A stretch of DNA of 64,000 nucleotides. It comes from Pseudomonadota bacterium (GTDB taxonomy: Bacteria > Pseudomonadota > Alphaproteobacteria > Sphingomonadales > Sphingomonadaceae). The position numbers and the translations under genes were made by a program. Position 1 is the stretch's first letter. Each line of letters begins with the position of its first letter. The notes below the pieces were generated by a model, which was not told the DNA's origin, did no database searches, and was given only the letters and a program-made list of their open reading frames with translations. Shown piece after piece: positions 1 to 8,058 of the stretch. Location of the stretch: NCBI GenBank assembly GCA_023423655.1, contig JAFAFE010000004.1, forward strand, positions 62,001 through 126,000, written 5' to 3'.

Positions 1-180
1 CCCTTTCGCGTTGCGAAAATGCAGGCGGGTTATGCCTACCGCTTGCCGGTGACCGATGCGGTCGAACTGGCCCTTGGCGGGTCGCTGGCGGCCTATGCCA
101 AGCCCGATATGCTCGATCCTTTTTACGGAAAAAACCCGATGGGCTATACTTTGTTTGCGAAGCTGTCCTTGGGGCATTAA
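1..180 (+). CDS. C-terminal fragment of an unidentified protein, possibly outer-membrane
   Basis: The first frame is open from base 1 to a TAA at 178-180 and gives about 59 residues, so this is the 3' end of a gene that starts outside the window. Alternating hydrophobic and aromatic residues (QAGYAYRLPV, ALGGSLAAYA, GYTLFAKLSL) resemble the last strands of an outer-membrane beta-barrel, although the final residue is His rather than the usual aromatic. I do not recognise the family. The downstream lipoprotein gene follows in the same direction after 11 bases and may be co-transcribed. Confidence 0.5.
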   Translation, partial: PFRVAKMQAGYAYRLPVTDAVELALGGSLAAYAKPDMLDPFYGKNPMGYTLFAKLSLGH

Positions 181-191
181 GCAACAGGGTC

Positions 192-1520
192 ATGACCAGC
201 ATGACCCGATTCAAATTGGTCGCAGGGGCAGTCGTCGCGCTGTCCCTGTCGGCCTGTGAAACCGCCCCGACCCCCACCGGTAGCGTTGGTGTGCCCGCCC
301 CGCCAAGCAGCCCTGCCGCGCCTGCCGAAGTGCGCGCGCCGCTGACGTTGCTGGTGTCGATAGACGGGTTCCACCCCAGCTATCTCCAGCGCGGGGTCAC
401 GCCGCACCTTAACCAGCTTATCAAAAGCGGCGTTTATGGTCCGATGCGCCCCAGCTTTCCGAGCAAGACTTTCCCTAACCATTACACCCTCGTCACCGGC
501 AAGCGTCCCAATAATCACGGCATTGTTGATAATAATATGCGCGACCCTGCGCGTCCCGGTCCCGGTGAAAATTTCAGTCTTGGCAATACCCGTCAGGCGC
601 TCGATCCATTCTGGTGGAGTCAGGCCGAGCCGGTTTGGGTGACAGCCGAAAAACAAGGCATCCGCACGGCCACCATGTTCTGGCCCGGTTCCGAAGTTGC
701 GATCCATGGCGGCCGCCCGCAAGATTGGGAGCGGTTCGACCAGAATGTTAGCAACACCCAACGCGCCAATGCGGTGATCGACTGGGTTCGCCGCCCCGCC
801 AATCTGCGTCCCAAGCTTATCACCGTCTATTTCGATACGGTCGATACGGCAGGCCATAAATTCGGCCCTGCTGCGGCGGAAACCACCAAAGCGGTTGCTG
901 ATGTCGACACGCAAATCGGCTATATCGTCGATAGCATCAAGGTGCTGCACCAGCCGGTCAATATCATCATCACCTCCGATCATGGCATGGCCGCGACCAG
1001 CAATGACCGTTTGATCGACCTCGACAAATTATTGACGCGCGAAAATTATCAATTGGTCGGCTCCGGCCCGTTTGCAACGCTCAACCCCTTGCCCGGCAAG
1101 GAAGCGATTGTCGAAGCCGCGCTCGTCAAACCCGCAACGCCGCACGCCAATATGACCTGCTGGAACAAGAAAGATATTCCGGCCCAATATCAATATGGCA
1201 GCAATCCGCGCATCCCGGCCATTTTCTGCCTCGCCAATATGGGTTGGAAGGTTGTCATGGGGAAACCCGAATATGACGCCAATGGCGGCGATCATGGCTA
1301 TGACAATTTCTCGCCCGAAATGCAGGCAATTTTCATCGCCAATGGCCCGGAAATATTAAAGGGCAAGACATTGCCGGTGTTCGACAATGTCGATGTTTAT
1401 CCGCTCATCGCCTATCTCATAGGGATGCAGCCGCTTCCCTATGACGGCGTGCCGCATCTTCCCGCCGATATTCGCAATGGTCCGGCCATTGTGCCTGCAA
1501 CCACGGGGACCAAGCCATGA
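192..1520 (+). CDS. Lipoprotein type I phosphodiesterase/nucleotide pyrophosphatase (NPP family)
   Basis: A 442-residue member of the alkaline-phosphatase superfamily, NPP branch, which hydrolyses phosphodiester or pyrophosphate bonds with two metal ions. The N-terminus carries a lipoprotein signal with a lipobox (LSAC, Cys22), so the enzyme is probably membrane-anchored and faces the periplasm. The metal/nucleophile set is visible: Asp58 in SIDGF, the nucleophile Thr93 in SKTFPNHY, Asp215/Asp218 with His222 in FDTVDTAGH, Asp263-His264 in TSDHGM and His368 in GGDHGYDN. Length matches bacterial NPPs. A second ATG at 201 is an equally possible start, as neither has a well-spaced ribosome site. 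It overlaps the next gene by ATGA. The substrate cannot be read from the sequence. Confidence 0.9.
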   Translation: MTSMTRFKLVAGAVVALSLSACETAPTPTGSVGVPAPPSSPAAPAEVRAPLTLLVSIDGFHPSYLQRGVTPHLNQLIKSGVYGPMRPSFPSKTFPNHYTLVTGKRPNNHGIVDNNMRDPARPGPGENFSLGNTRQALDPFWWSQAEPVWVTAEKQGIRTATMFWPGSEVAIHGGRPQDWERFDQNVSNTQRANAVIDWVRRPANLRPKLITVYFDTVDTAGHKFGPAAAETTKAVADVDTQIGYIVDSIKVLHQPVNIIITSDHGMAATSNDRLIDLDKLLTRENYQLVGSGPFATLNPLPGKEAIVEAALVKPATPHANMTCWNKKDIPAQYQYGSNPRIPAIFCLANMGWKVVMGKPEYDANGGDHGYDNFSPEMQAIFIANGPEILKGKTLPVFDNVDVYPLIAYLIGMQPLPYDGVPHLPADIRNGPAIVPATTGTKP

Positions 1521-1981
1521 GCGATATTGCCTATTATGAGGATCTGGAAGTCGGCAGTAAAAGCGCGTTCGGACATTATGAAGTGACGCGCGAAGAGGTT
1601 GTCGATTTTGCGGGCAAATATGACCCGCAACCCTTTCACCTCGATGATGCAGCCGCGGCCAAAACCCATTTCGGCAAATTGTCCGCGAGCGGCTGGCACA
1701 CTTGTGCGATGACAATGGCGATGCTGGTCAAGGAATGGTCGCAGCATCGCGTGGCCTCGCTCGGCTCGCCCGGCATCGACGAGTTGCGCTGGTTACGCCC
1801 TGTCTATCCCGGCGACACGTTACGCGCGGAAAATGAGCTGATCGAAAAGCGTCGTTCGGCCAGCCGTCCGGAAATGGGCCTCACCAAGGCGCGCACCACC
1901 GTGTTCAACCAGAATGACGAGCCGGTCCTGTCGATGATTTCCAACGGTCTGGTGGCGGTGCGAAACCCCGACCAGGCCTAG
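1517..1981 (+). CDS. MaoC-like hotdog dehydratase
   Basis: A 154-residue single-domain MaoC/(R)-specific enoyl-CoA hydratase-type protein. The hydratase-2 signature is recognisable as FAGKYDPQPFHLDDAAA, supplying the catalytic Asp and His, and is followed by the hotdog helix with a GWHTCAMTM segment typical of MaoC proteins. Such enzymes hydrate trans-2-enoyl-CoA esters or act on related acyl thioesters. The start overlaps the stop of the phosphodiesterase gene (ATGA), which indicates translational coupling, but the two activities have no obvious metabolic link. The exact acyl substrate is unknown. Confidence 0.85.
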   Translation: MSDIAYYEDLEVGSKSAFGHYEVTREEVVDFAGKYDPQPFHLDDAAAAKTHFGKLSASGWHTCAMTMAMLVKEWSQHRVASLGSPGIDELRWLRPVYPGDTLRAENELIEKRRSASRPEMGLTKARTTVFNQNDEPVLSMISNGLVAVRNPDQA

Positions 1982-2126
1982 ATTTCGCCACCTCTACCCC
2001 GCTGCCCTAAACCTGATTTTACAATGGCTTTGGGGAATTTCGTGGCAATCGGTCTAAATTGCTCTATCGTCCGCGCCGTGTGTTCCCCACGCACATTCTT
2101 TCTGTCTAGGAGAAGGAGGGAAGCTT

Positions 2127-3392
2127 ATGGCTCAGGATTGGGCAGCTGACGTAAAAAAATTCGTGGCAAATGCCGACGATGAAGTCATCAATGCAATCGT
2201 CAAATATTGCGGTATCGCTCTGCATAATCAGGATTCCTCATTGGTATCCTTTACCGATTCGACCGAAACGGACCGGGTCCGCGAAAATTTCCTCAAAAAG
2301 AAATTAGGCCTGACCCAATCGGATGCCGATCTTGACGCGGGCATCGCGGCGGTTGGCGAGCGGATGAAGGGCACCAACTTCAAAAACCGCGTGACGGTCT
2401 ATTATCTATTGCTCGAACAATTCGGCATGATGGACTTCTTCCGCAAGGGTGCTAGCGCTGTTGGCGGAGCGGTAGGCGCAGCTGCTGGCGCAGGAGCCGC
2501 CGCTGCGGCAGGTCTTGCCGCTTCGGCCAAAGGCAAAGCAGATGATGCGGATGCCGCGCCCGTTGCACCCGCTGCCAAAGTTGAAGCAGCCCCCGTGACG
2601 CCCGCACCCGCTCCGGAACCGGTGGCCAGTAGCAGCACGGCGGCCCCTGCCGCTGCACTGGGCGCGACCGCTGCGACAGCAGCAGGCGCAACGGCTGCGG
2701 CGGCTTCGGGCGGCAATGTAGACACGCGCCCGCTGGCAGCAGCGTCAAATTATGACAGCCTGCCGGTGCATCATGAACCGGCCTATGTCGAGGAAGAAAG
2801 CAAGTCCGGCTTGGGTTGGCTGTGGTGGCTGCTCGGTGCGCTCCTCCTGCTAGCCTTGTTGTGGTGGCTGTTCTTCCGTCAGCCTGCGGCAGCTCCTGTG
2901 GATGCAACCGTTGGCGATACGGCAGCGACGGCTTCGGCGACGCCTGATGGCACGGCGGCGACCGGCGATGGTGCGCCCGCATCCGACGCGCCTGTCACCG
3001 ATCTCACCAAAGCGCCCGCAGAAGGCACGGCGACCATCCCCGCTGGCGCTGGCGTGACGTCGGAACTGCGCGACAGCAAGCCGGTGGTGAAGGTCTATTT
3101 CGACACCGCCAAAACCGATGTGGCTCCGGCCTTTGCCGCGAGCGCAACCGCACTCAAAGCCTATCTGGATAGCCATGCAGGTAGCAAGCTTGCAGTATCG
3201 GGCTTTAACGACCCGCGCGGCGATGCGGCCAAAAATGCCGAATTGTCGAAAAACCGTGCGCAGGCGGTGCAGGCGGAACTGGTCAAGGCCGGTATCGCCG
3301 AAACCTCTATCGAACTGGTGAAGCCCGAAGCGGCGACTGATACCACGACCGACAATGCCAATGCGCGCCGCGTCGAAGTGGTGGTTCGGTAA
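2127..3392 (+). CDS. DUF2853 - transmembrane - OmpA-like domain fusion protein
   Basis: 421 residues in four parts. Residues 1-105 match the DUF2853 pattern (DRVRENFLKKKLGL, VTVYYLLLEQFG), normally found as a free-standing small protein. Residues 106-225 are Ala/Pro/Gly-rich linker. Residues 230-250 form one transmembrane helix rich in Trp and Leu. After a second Ala/Thr/Pro linker, residues 318-421 are an OmpA-like domain with the NAELSKNRAQAV helix typical of peptidoglycan-binding members. Topology would put DUF2853 in the cytoplasm and the OmpA domain in the periplasm. A very strong ribosome site (GGAGAAGGAGGG) precedes the ATG. The gene stands alone and ends at a good terminator. The role of DUF2853 is unknown. 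Confidence 0.85.
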   Translation: MAQDWAADVKKFVANADDEVINAIVKYCGIALHNQDSSLVSFTDSTETDRVRENFLKKKLGLTQSDADLDAGIAAVGERMKGTNFKNRVTVYYLLLEQFGMMDFFRKGASAVGGAVGAAAGAGAAAAAGLAASAKGKADDADAAPVAPAAKVEAAPVTPAPAPEPVASSSTAAPAAALGATAATAAGATAAAASGGNVDTRPLAAASNYDSLPVHHEPAYVEEESKSGLGWLWWLLGALLLLALLWWLFFRQPAAAPVDATVGDTAATASATPDGTAATGDGAPASDAPVTDLTKAPAEGTATIPAGAGVTSELRDSKPVVKVYFDTAKTDVAPAFAASATALKAYLDSHAGSKLAVSGFNDPRGDAAKNAELSKNRAQAVQAELVKAGIAETSIELVKPEAATDTTTDNANARRVEVVVR

Positions 3393-3436
3393 AAAACGGA
3401 TACACGCCTGCGCAAAGCGGGATAATCATTCAGGAA

Positions 3437-3468
3437 GGTCGGGGCATCATGCTCCGGCCTTTTCTTTT
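3437..3468 (+). terminator. Rho-independent terminator of the DUF2853-OmpA gene
   Basis: A 10-bp stem (two G-U pairs) spans 3437-3446 and 3450-3459 with a three-base loop, followed directly by TTTTCTTTT. It lies 45 bases past the stop codon and before the convergent mutL stop. Confidence 0.85.
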
Positions 3469-3486
3469 GCCCCATTCACGCCGGAC

Positions 3487-5310
3487 TTATTTGCGCCCGA
3501 ACAATTTCTCTATATCGCCATGCGCGAGCTTCACCCAGGTCGGGCGGCCATGATTGCATTGGCCGGAATGGGGCGTCACTTCCATTTCACGCAACAATGC
3601 GTTCATTTCGGCCACCGACAGCACCCGCCCTGCCCGCACCGATCCGTGGCACGCCATTGTCGCTGCGACATGGTCGATGCGTTCCTTAAGGCTCAATGCT
3701 TCATCGAACGCGCCCAATTCGTCGGCCAAATCCTGCAACAAGCCCGACACATCGCCGCTCCCTAGCAGCGCAGGGGTCGCGCGCACCAGCATCGCGGCGG
3801 GGCCGAAGCGTTCCATTTCCAGCCCGAACGCCTCCAATTCGTCGGCGCGCGCTTCAAGCCGGTCGCAGGCCGCTTCGTCTAGTTCGATGACTTCAGGGAG
3901 CAGCAAGCCCTGACGCGCCACTCCTTGCCCTTCGACGCCCTTGCGCATCCGTTCGAGTACCAACCGCTCATGCGCGGCGTGCTGGTCGACAATCACCAAA
4001 CCGTCTTCGGCTTCAGCAACAATATAGGTTTTCGCAACCTGTCCCCGCGCCACCCCCAAGGGAAAGCTTTGCGCATCGGGAACCGCTTCCGTGGCAGGTT
4101 CTGCCCGCGCGGTAATCAGATAATCATCGGGCACCGCTGCAAAATGGCCGGGCTGCTCCTGCACGCTCTGGCCGATACTTGCCGTATCCACCGGCGCATA
4201 GCTGGGCGCGGTATAGGCGCGGTCGGCGCGCTCGAACAATCCGGGCGCGGGAATGGTGAAGCCGGGCCGCGCACCTTCGATCTGCCAATTGCCAAGCGCC
4301 GAGGGGCTGGGCCTTTGCACGCTGCGAAAGCCCGCCGCATCCAGGGCCGCGCGCAATCCGCCGACGATAAGCCCGCGCACCATGCCGGGTTCACGAAAGC
4401 GTACCTCGGTTTTCGCCGGATGGACGTTGACATCGACCATCTCGCCGGGAACGTCGAGAAACAATGCGACCACCGGATGCCGGTCGCGCGCCAGCATATC
4501 GGCATAGGCTCCGCGCAAAGCCCCCACCAGCAAGCGGTCCTTGACCGGCCTTCCGTTGACGAACAGATATTGGTGATCGGCAACCCCGCGATTATAGGTC
4601 GGAAGCCCCGCAACCCCGCCCAAGCGGATGCCGTCGCGCTCCAACTCTACCACCACGCTATTGTCGGCCAATTGCCGGTCGGTGAGCGCGGCCACGCGCT
4701 GCGGCCGGTTCTGGTCGCCCTGCACCTGCAATGCGACGCGGCCATCATGTTCGAGCATGAACGCAATGTCGGGCCGCGCCATCGCCAGCCGGCGGACAAT
4801 ATCGAGCGCCGCCGCATATTCGGAGCGCGCAGATCGCATAAATTTACGCCGCGCAGGGATTTTCTCGAACAAGGCTTCGACCCGCACCCGTGTTCCGGGT
4901 GGAAGCGCCGCCGGGCCTTCGCTGACAAGCTCGCCATTATCGACGATACGGCACCACCCGTCCGCGCCTGCCACATGGCTTTCCAGCGTCAGCCTTGCAA
5001 CGCTTGCAATCGAAGGCAAAGCCTCGCCGCGAAAGCCCAAAGTCGTCACATTCTCAATCGCTTCATCGGGCAATTTGGAGGTAGCGTGCCGCTCCAGCGC
5101 AAGCGCCATATCGGCGGGTGTCATGCCGCATCCATTGTCGCTCACCTCGATGAGATCAATGCCACCATTAGCAAGACGAACGGTGATGCGGTCCGCGCCT
5201 GCATCAATCGCATTTTCGACCAATTCCTTTAACGCACTGGCGGGTCTTTCAACCACTTCGCCCGCTGCGATACGATTCACCAAGGTTTCCGGAAGCCTGC
5301 GTATTGACAT
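3487..5310 (-). CDS. mutL: DNA mismatch repair protein MutL (endonuclease type)
   Basis: 607 residues. The N-terminal GHKL ATPase is complete: ELVENAIDAGA (residues 29-39), DNGCGM (58-63), ATSK (76-79) and GFRGEAL (92-98). The C-terminal dimerisation domain carries DQHAAHERLVLE from residue 442, which fits the DQHA-X2-E-X4-E metal-binding endonuclease signature, and ends with CNHGRPT. This is therefore a MutL that nicks DNA itself, as expected where MutH is absent. The start at 5310 (MSIRRLPETL) is chosen over an upstream ATG because MutL proteins begin there. A middle linker of about 100 residues is Pro/Ala rich. It is divergent from mreB across about 200 bases. Confidence 0.97.
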   Translation of the reverse strand: MSIRRLPETLVNRIAAGEVVERPASALKELVENAIDAGADRITVRLANGGIDLIEVSDNGCGMTPADMALALERHATSKLPDEAIENVTTLGFRGEALPSIASVARLTLESHVAGADGWCRIVDNGELVSEGPAALPPGTRVRVEALFEKIPARRKFMRSARSEYAAALDIVRRLAMARPDIAFMLEHDGRVALQVQGDQNRPQRVAALTDRQLADNSVVVELERDGIRLGGVAGLPTYNRGVADHQYLFVNGRPVKDRLLVGALRGAYADMLARDRHPVVALFLDVPGEMVDVNVHPAKTEVRFREPGMVRGLIVGGLRAALDAAGFRSVQRPSPSALGNWQIEGARPGFTIPAPGLFERADRAYTAPSYAPVDTASIGQSVQEQPGHFAAVPDDYLITARAEPATEAVPDAQSFPLGVARGQVAKTYIVAEAEDGLVIVDQHAAHERLVLERMRKGVEGQGVARQGLLLPEVIELDEAACDRLEARADELEAFGLEMERFGPAAMLVRATPALLGSGDVSGLLQDLADELGAFDEALSLKERIDHVAATMACHGSVRAGRVLSVAEMNALLREMEVTPHSGQCNHGRPTWVKLAHGDIEKLFGRK

Positions 5311-5513
5311 AAGGTTAATCCTAGCGCAGTCCGGCGTGAACTGCGACCCCGTGGCCAAGCCAAAATTGAAAAAAGCCTGAATTCGGCGAAATATCGCGCG
5401 AATCGGGAGGTGATTGATGTGCTTGCGCGGGGTTGATAGCAATAATATTCCCAAGGGGTGCGGCTTTGTCGGTCCTATCCCCTTGGCCCAAAGACGAGCA
5501 GGGTAGAATCCGA

Positions 5514-6566
5514 ATGTGGCCTTTTGACAGTTTCAACAAGCTCTTCAAATTTTCCTCGCATGATATGGCGATTGATCTGGGTACGGCCAATACGGTCGTT
5601 TATGTACGCGGCAAAGGCATTGTCCTTAACGAACCTTCGGTGGTCGCGGTTGAAACATTGAACGGTATCAAGAAGGTCAAAGCCGTTGGCGATGACGCCA
5701 AGTTGATGATGGGCAAAACGCCCGATTCCATCGAAGCCATCCGCCCGTTGCGCGACGGCGTGATTGCCGACATCGATGTCGCCGAACAGATGATCAAGCA
5801 CTTCATCCTGAAAGTGCATGGCCAGCGCAAAATTCCGAGCTTCCCCGAAATCGTGATCTGCGTGCCCTCAGGCTCCACCTCGGTCGAGCGCCGCGCCATC
5901 CGCGATGCCGCATCGAATGCAGGTGCAAGCCAGGTATGGCTTATCGAAGAACCGATGGCGGCGGCGATCGGCGCCGATATGCCGGTCACCGAACCCATCG
6001 GTTCGATGGTGGTCGATATTGGCGGCGGCACAACCGAAGTGGCGGTCCTGTCGCTGCGCGGCCTTGCCTACACCACATCGGTGCGTGTCGGCGGCGACAA
6101 GATGGACGAAGCGATTGTCTCCTATGTCCGTCGCCACCATAACCTCCTGATCGGCGAAGCCACCGCCGAGCGCATCAAGAAAGATTTCGGCATTGCACGC
6201 TCGCCCGCTGACGGCATTGGCGAAACCATCCACATCAAGGGCCGCGACCTTGTGAACGGCGTGCCCAAGGAAATTTCGATCAATCAAGGCCAGATTGCCG
6301 AAGCCTTGTCCGAACCCATCGGCACCATCATCGAAGGTGTGCGCATTGCGCTTGAAAATACCGCGCCCGAACTGGCGGCGGATATTGTCGATCAAGGCAT
6401 TGTCCTCACCGGCGGCGGCGCATTGATCGAAGGACTGGACGAATTGCTGCGCGATGAAACCGGCCTTCCGGTGACCGTGGCTGATGACCCGCTGACCTGT
6501 GTCGCCATCGGCACCGGTCGCGCGCTGGAAGACCCGCTGTTCCGCGGTGTGCTTCAATCGGCCTAA
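5514..6566 (+). CDS. mreB: Rod-shape-determining actin homologue MreB
   Basis: 350 residues. Actin-fold nucleotide motifs are clear: MAIDLGTANT (phosphate 1), VDIGGGTTEVAVLSL (phosphate 2) and VLTGGGALIEGLD (adenosine). It polymerises on the inner face of the membrane and positions the elongation machinery. The start MWPFDSFNKLF is preferred to an upstream in-frame ATG at 5433, because MreB proteins have a short amphipathic N-terminus like this one. It heads mreB-mreC-mreD-mrdA-rodA, with 13 bases to mreC. Confidence 0.97.
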   Translation: MWPFDSFNKLFKFSSHDMAIDLGTANTVVYVRGKGIVLNEPSVVAVETLNGIKKVKAVGDDAKLMMGKTPDSIEAIRPLRDGVIADIDVAEQMIKHFILKVHGQRKIPSFPEIVICVPSGSTSVERRAIRDAASNAGASQVWLIEEPMAAAIGADMPVTEPIGSMVVDIGGGTTEVAVLSLRGLAYTTSVRVGGDKMDEAIVSYVRRHHNLLIGEATAERIKKDFGIARSPADGIGETIHIKGRDLVNGVPKEISINQGQIAEALSEPIGTIIEGVRIALENTAPELAADIVDQGIVLTGGGALIEGLDELLRDETGLPVTVADDPLTCVAIGTGRALEDPLFRGVLQSA

Positions 6567-6579
6567 GGATCGATAGCTA

Positions 6580-7521
6580 ATGGCGGCGCCATCCCCCCGG
6601 CGCCCGGGATATTCCCGAAAGGCGCAATATGGGCTCTTTGCAGCCTATGTGATCGCTGTGGCTGGTGCCGTGGCGGGCCTTTTGCTCGTGCTGATTTCTG
6701 CGTTTGACCCGACGGGTTTTGCAGCGTTGCGCGGTCTTGCCAGCGAGATTACCGCGCCCGTTTCGCGCACCAGCTCGTCGGTGGTCGGCTCCATCGGTTC
6801 GGCCGATGAAAATATCAGCGCCTATTTCCGCGCAGGCTCGCAGAATAAGGAATTGCGCCGCCAGTTGGACACCGCGCATAATAAAATCATCGAAGCCAAG
6901 GCGCTGGTCGATGAAAATGCGCGGCTGAGAGCCTTGCTGAAACTGCGCGACGAAAGCAGCGATGCGGTGACAGTCGGCCGTCTCATCACCTCGACCGCAT
7001 CAAGCACCCGCCGTTTTGCAACGCTGGACGGCGGCGCGCTGCATGGTGTGCGTTCCGGTCAACCGGTGCGCGCGCCCGAAGGCTTGGTCGGGCGCGTCCT
7101 TGAAGTTGGCCCCTCTACCGCGCGCGTGCTGCTACTGACCGATGCCGAAAGCGTCATTCCCGTGCGCCGCGCGAGCGATGGTCTCCCCGCCACCATCACC
7201 GGCCTTGGCGATGGCACGGTGCAAATCCAGTTGCTCCAGACCTCGCTCAGCAACATCAAGGCGGGCGACCTGTTTGTGACATCGGGAAGCGGCGGCATGT
7301 ATCGCCCCAACATCCCCGTTGCGCTGGCGCTGCGCAAAGGCACCGACAATGCGATTGGCCGCCCGATTGCCGACCCCGCCAAGGTCGATGTGATCATGGT
7401 GCAGCAAGCCTATCAGGCCGACATTAAACCGCCGCCCACTGCCGAGGAAATGGCCGCCGAAGCCGAAAAGCGGATCGCCGCCGAAAAAGCGCGTGCCAGA
7501 GCTGCTGAAAAAGGGCAATGA
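6580..7521 (+). CDS. mreC: Rod shape-determining protein MreC
   Basis: 313 residues: a short basic cytoplasmic tail, one transmembrane helix at about residues 18-42, a coiled coil at about 85-115 (NKELRRQLDTAHNKIIEAKALVDEN read in part) and the two beta domains of MreC, including LDGGALHGVRSGQPV and GLVGRVLEVGP. It is a periplasmic scaffold linking MreB to PBP2. The Lys/Ala/Glu-rich C-terminal tail follows the conserved domain. The stop overlaps the mreD start by ATGA. Confidence 0.95.
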   Translation: MAAPSPRRPGYSRKAQYGLFAAYVIAVAGAVAGLLLVLISAFDPTGFAALRGLASEITAPVSRTSSSVVGSIGSADENISAYFRAGSQNKELRRQLDTAHNKIIEAKALVDENARLRALLKLRDESSDAVTVGRLITSTASSTRRFATLDGGALHGVRSGQPVRAPEGLVGRVLEVGPSTARVLLLTDAESVIPVRRASDGLPATITGLGDGTVQIQLLQTSLSNIKAGDLFVTSGSGGMYRPNIPVALALRKGTDNAIGRPIADPAKVDVIMVQQAYQADIKPPPTAEEMAAEAEKRIAAEKARARAAEKGQ

Positions 7522-8042
7522 AGGTGCGCACACCGCCCTCCACCAAAATCGGCTACCGGCAATCGCCATTGCGCGTGAAAGGCGTGCCGATTCTATCGGT
7601 GCTGTTCTTTTCAGCGCTTCCCGCTATGCTTCCGGTCATCGCCAAATCACCGACCATGCCGCCTTTCGGGCTGATGATCTTCATTAGCTGGCGCTTGCTC
7701 CAGCCCAATTTATGGCCGGTATGGATCGGTATCCCCTTGGGCTTTTTTGACGATCTGGTGAGCGGGCAACCGCTGGGCAGCAGCATTTTCCTGTGGACTG
7801 TCATCATGCTCGTGTTCGAAGCGATTGAGAAACGCTTCATCTGGCGCGATTATTGGATGGAATGGTTTTTGGGCTCTGTCGCGCTTGTTTTCTGCATCAT
7901 CTTGGGGCTTTTATTCGCCAATCTCCACGGCGGTAGCACCCATATCCAGGTGATTTTGCCCCAGCTTCTCTTTTCTATATTATTCTATCCGGTCGCGGCG
8001 CGCATTTGTTCGTGGCTGGACCGTATTAGATTAGGCCGCTGA
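7518..8042 (+). CDS. mreD: Rod shape-determining membrane protein MreD
   Basis: 174 residues with about five hydrophobic segments, consistent with the small polytopic MreD. Identity rests on size, membrane character, weak family features (PTMPPFGLMIFISWRLL) and its position between mreC and mrdA. Translationally coupled to mreC. Confidence 0.88.
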   Translation: MKVRTPPSTKIGYRQSPLRVKGVPILSVLFFSALPAMLPVIAKSPTMPPFGLMIFISWRLLQPNLWPVWIGIPLGFFDDLVSGQPLGSSIFLWTVIMLVFEAIEKRFIWRDYWMEWFLGSVALVFCIILGLLFANLHGGSTHIQVILPQLLFSILFYPVAARICSWLDRIRLGR

Positions 8043-8058
8043 GCGGGCGCACCCAGGC

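Noticed and set aside
3925..5232. 435-codon plus-strand open frame opposite mutL
   Set aside because: It is antisense to a complete mutL with all motifs, has no ribosome site and encodes His/Arg-rich sequence typical of GC-rich shadow frames.
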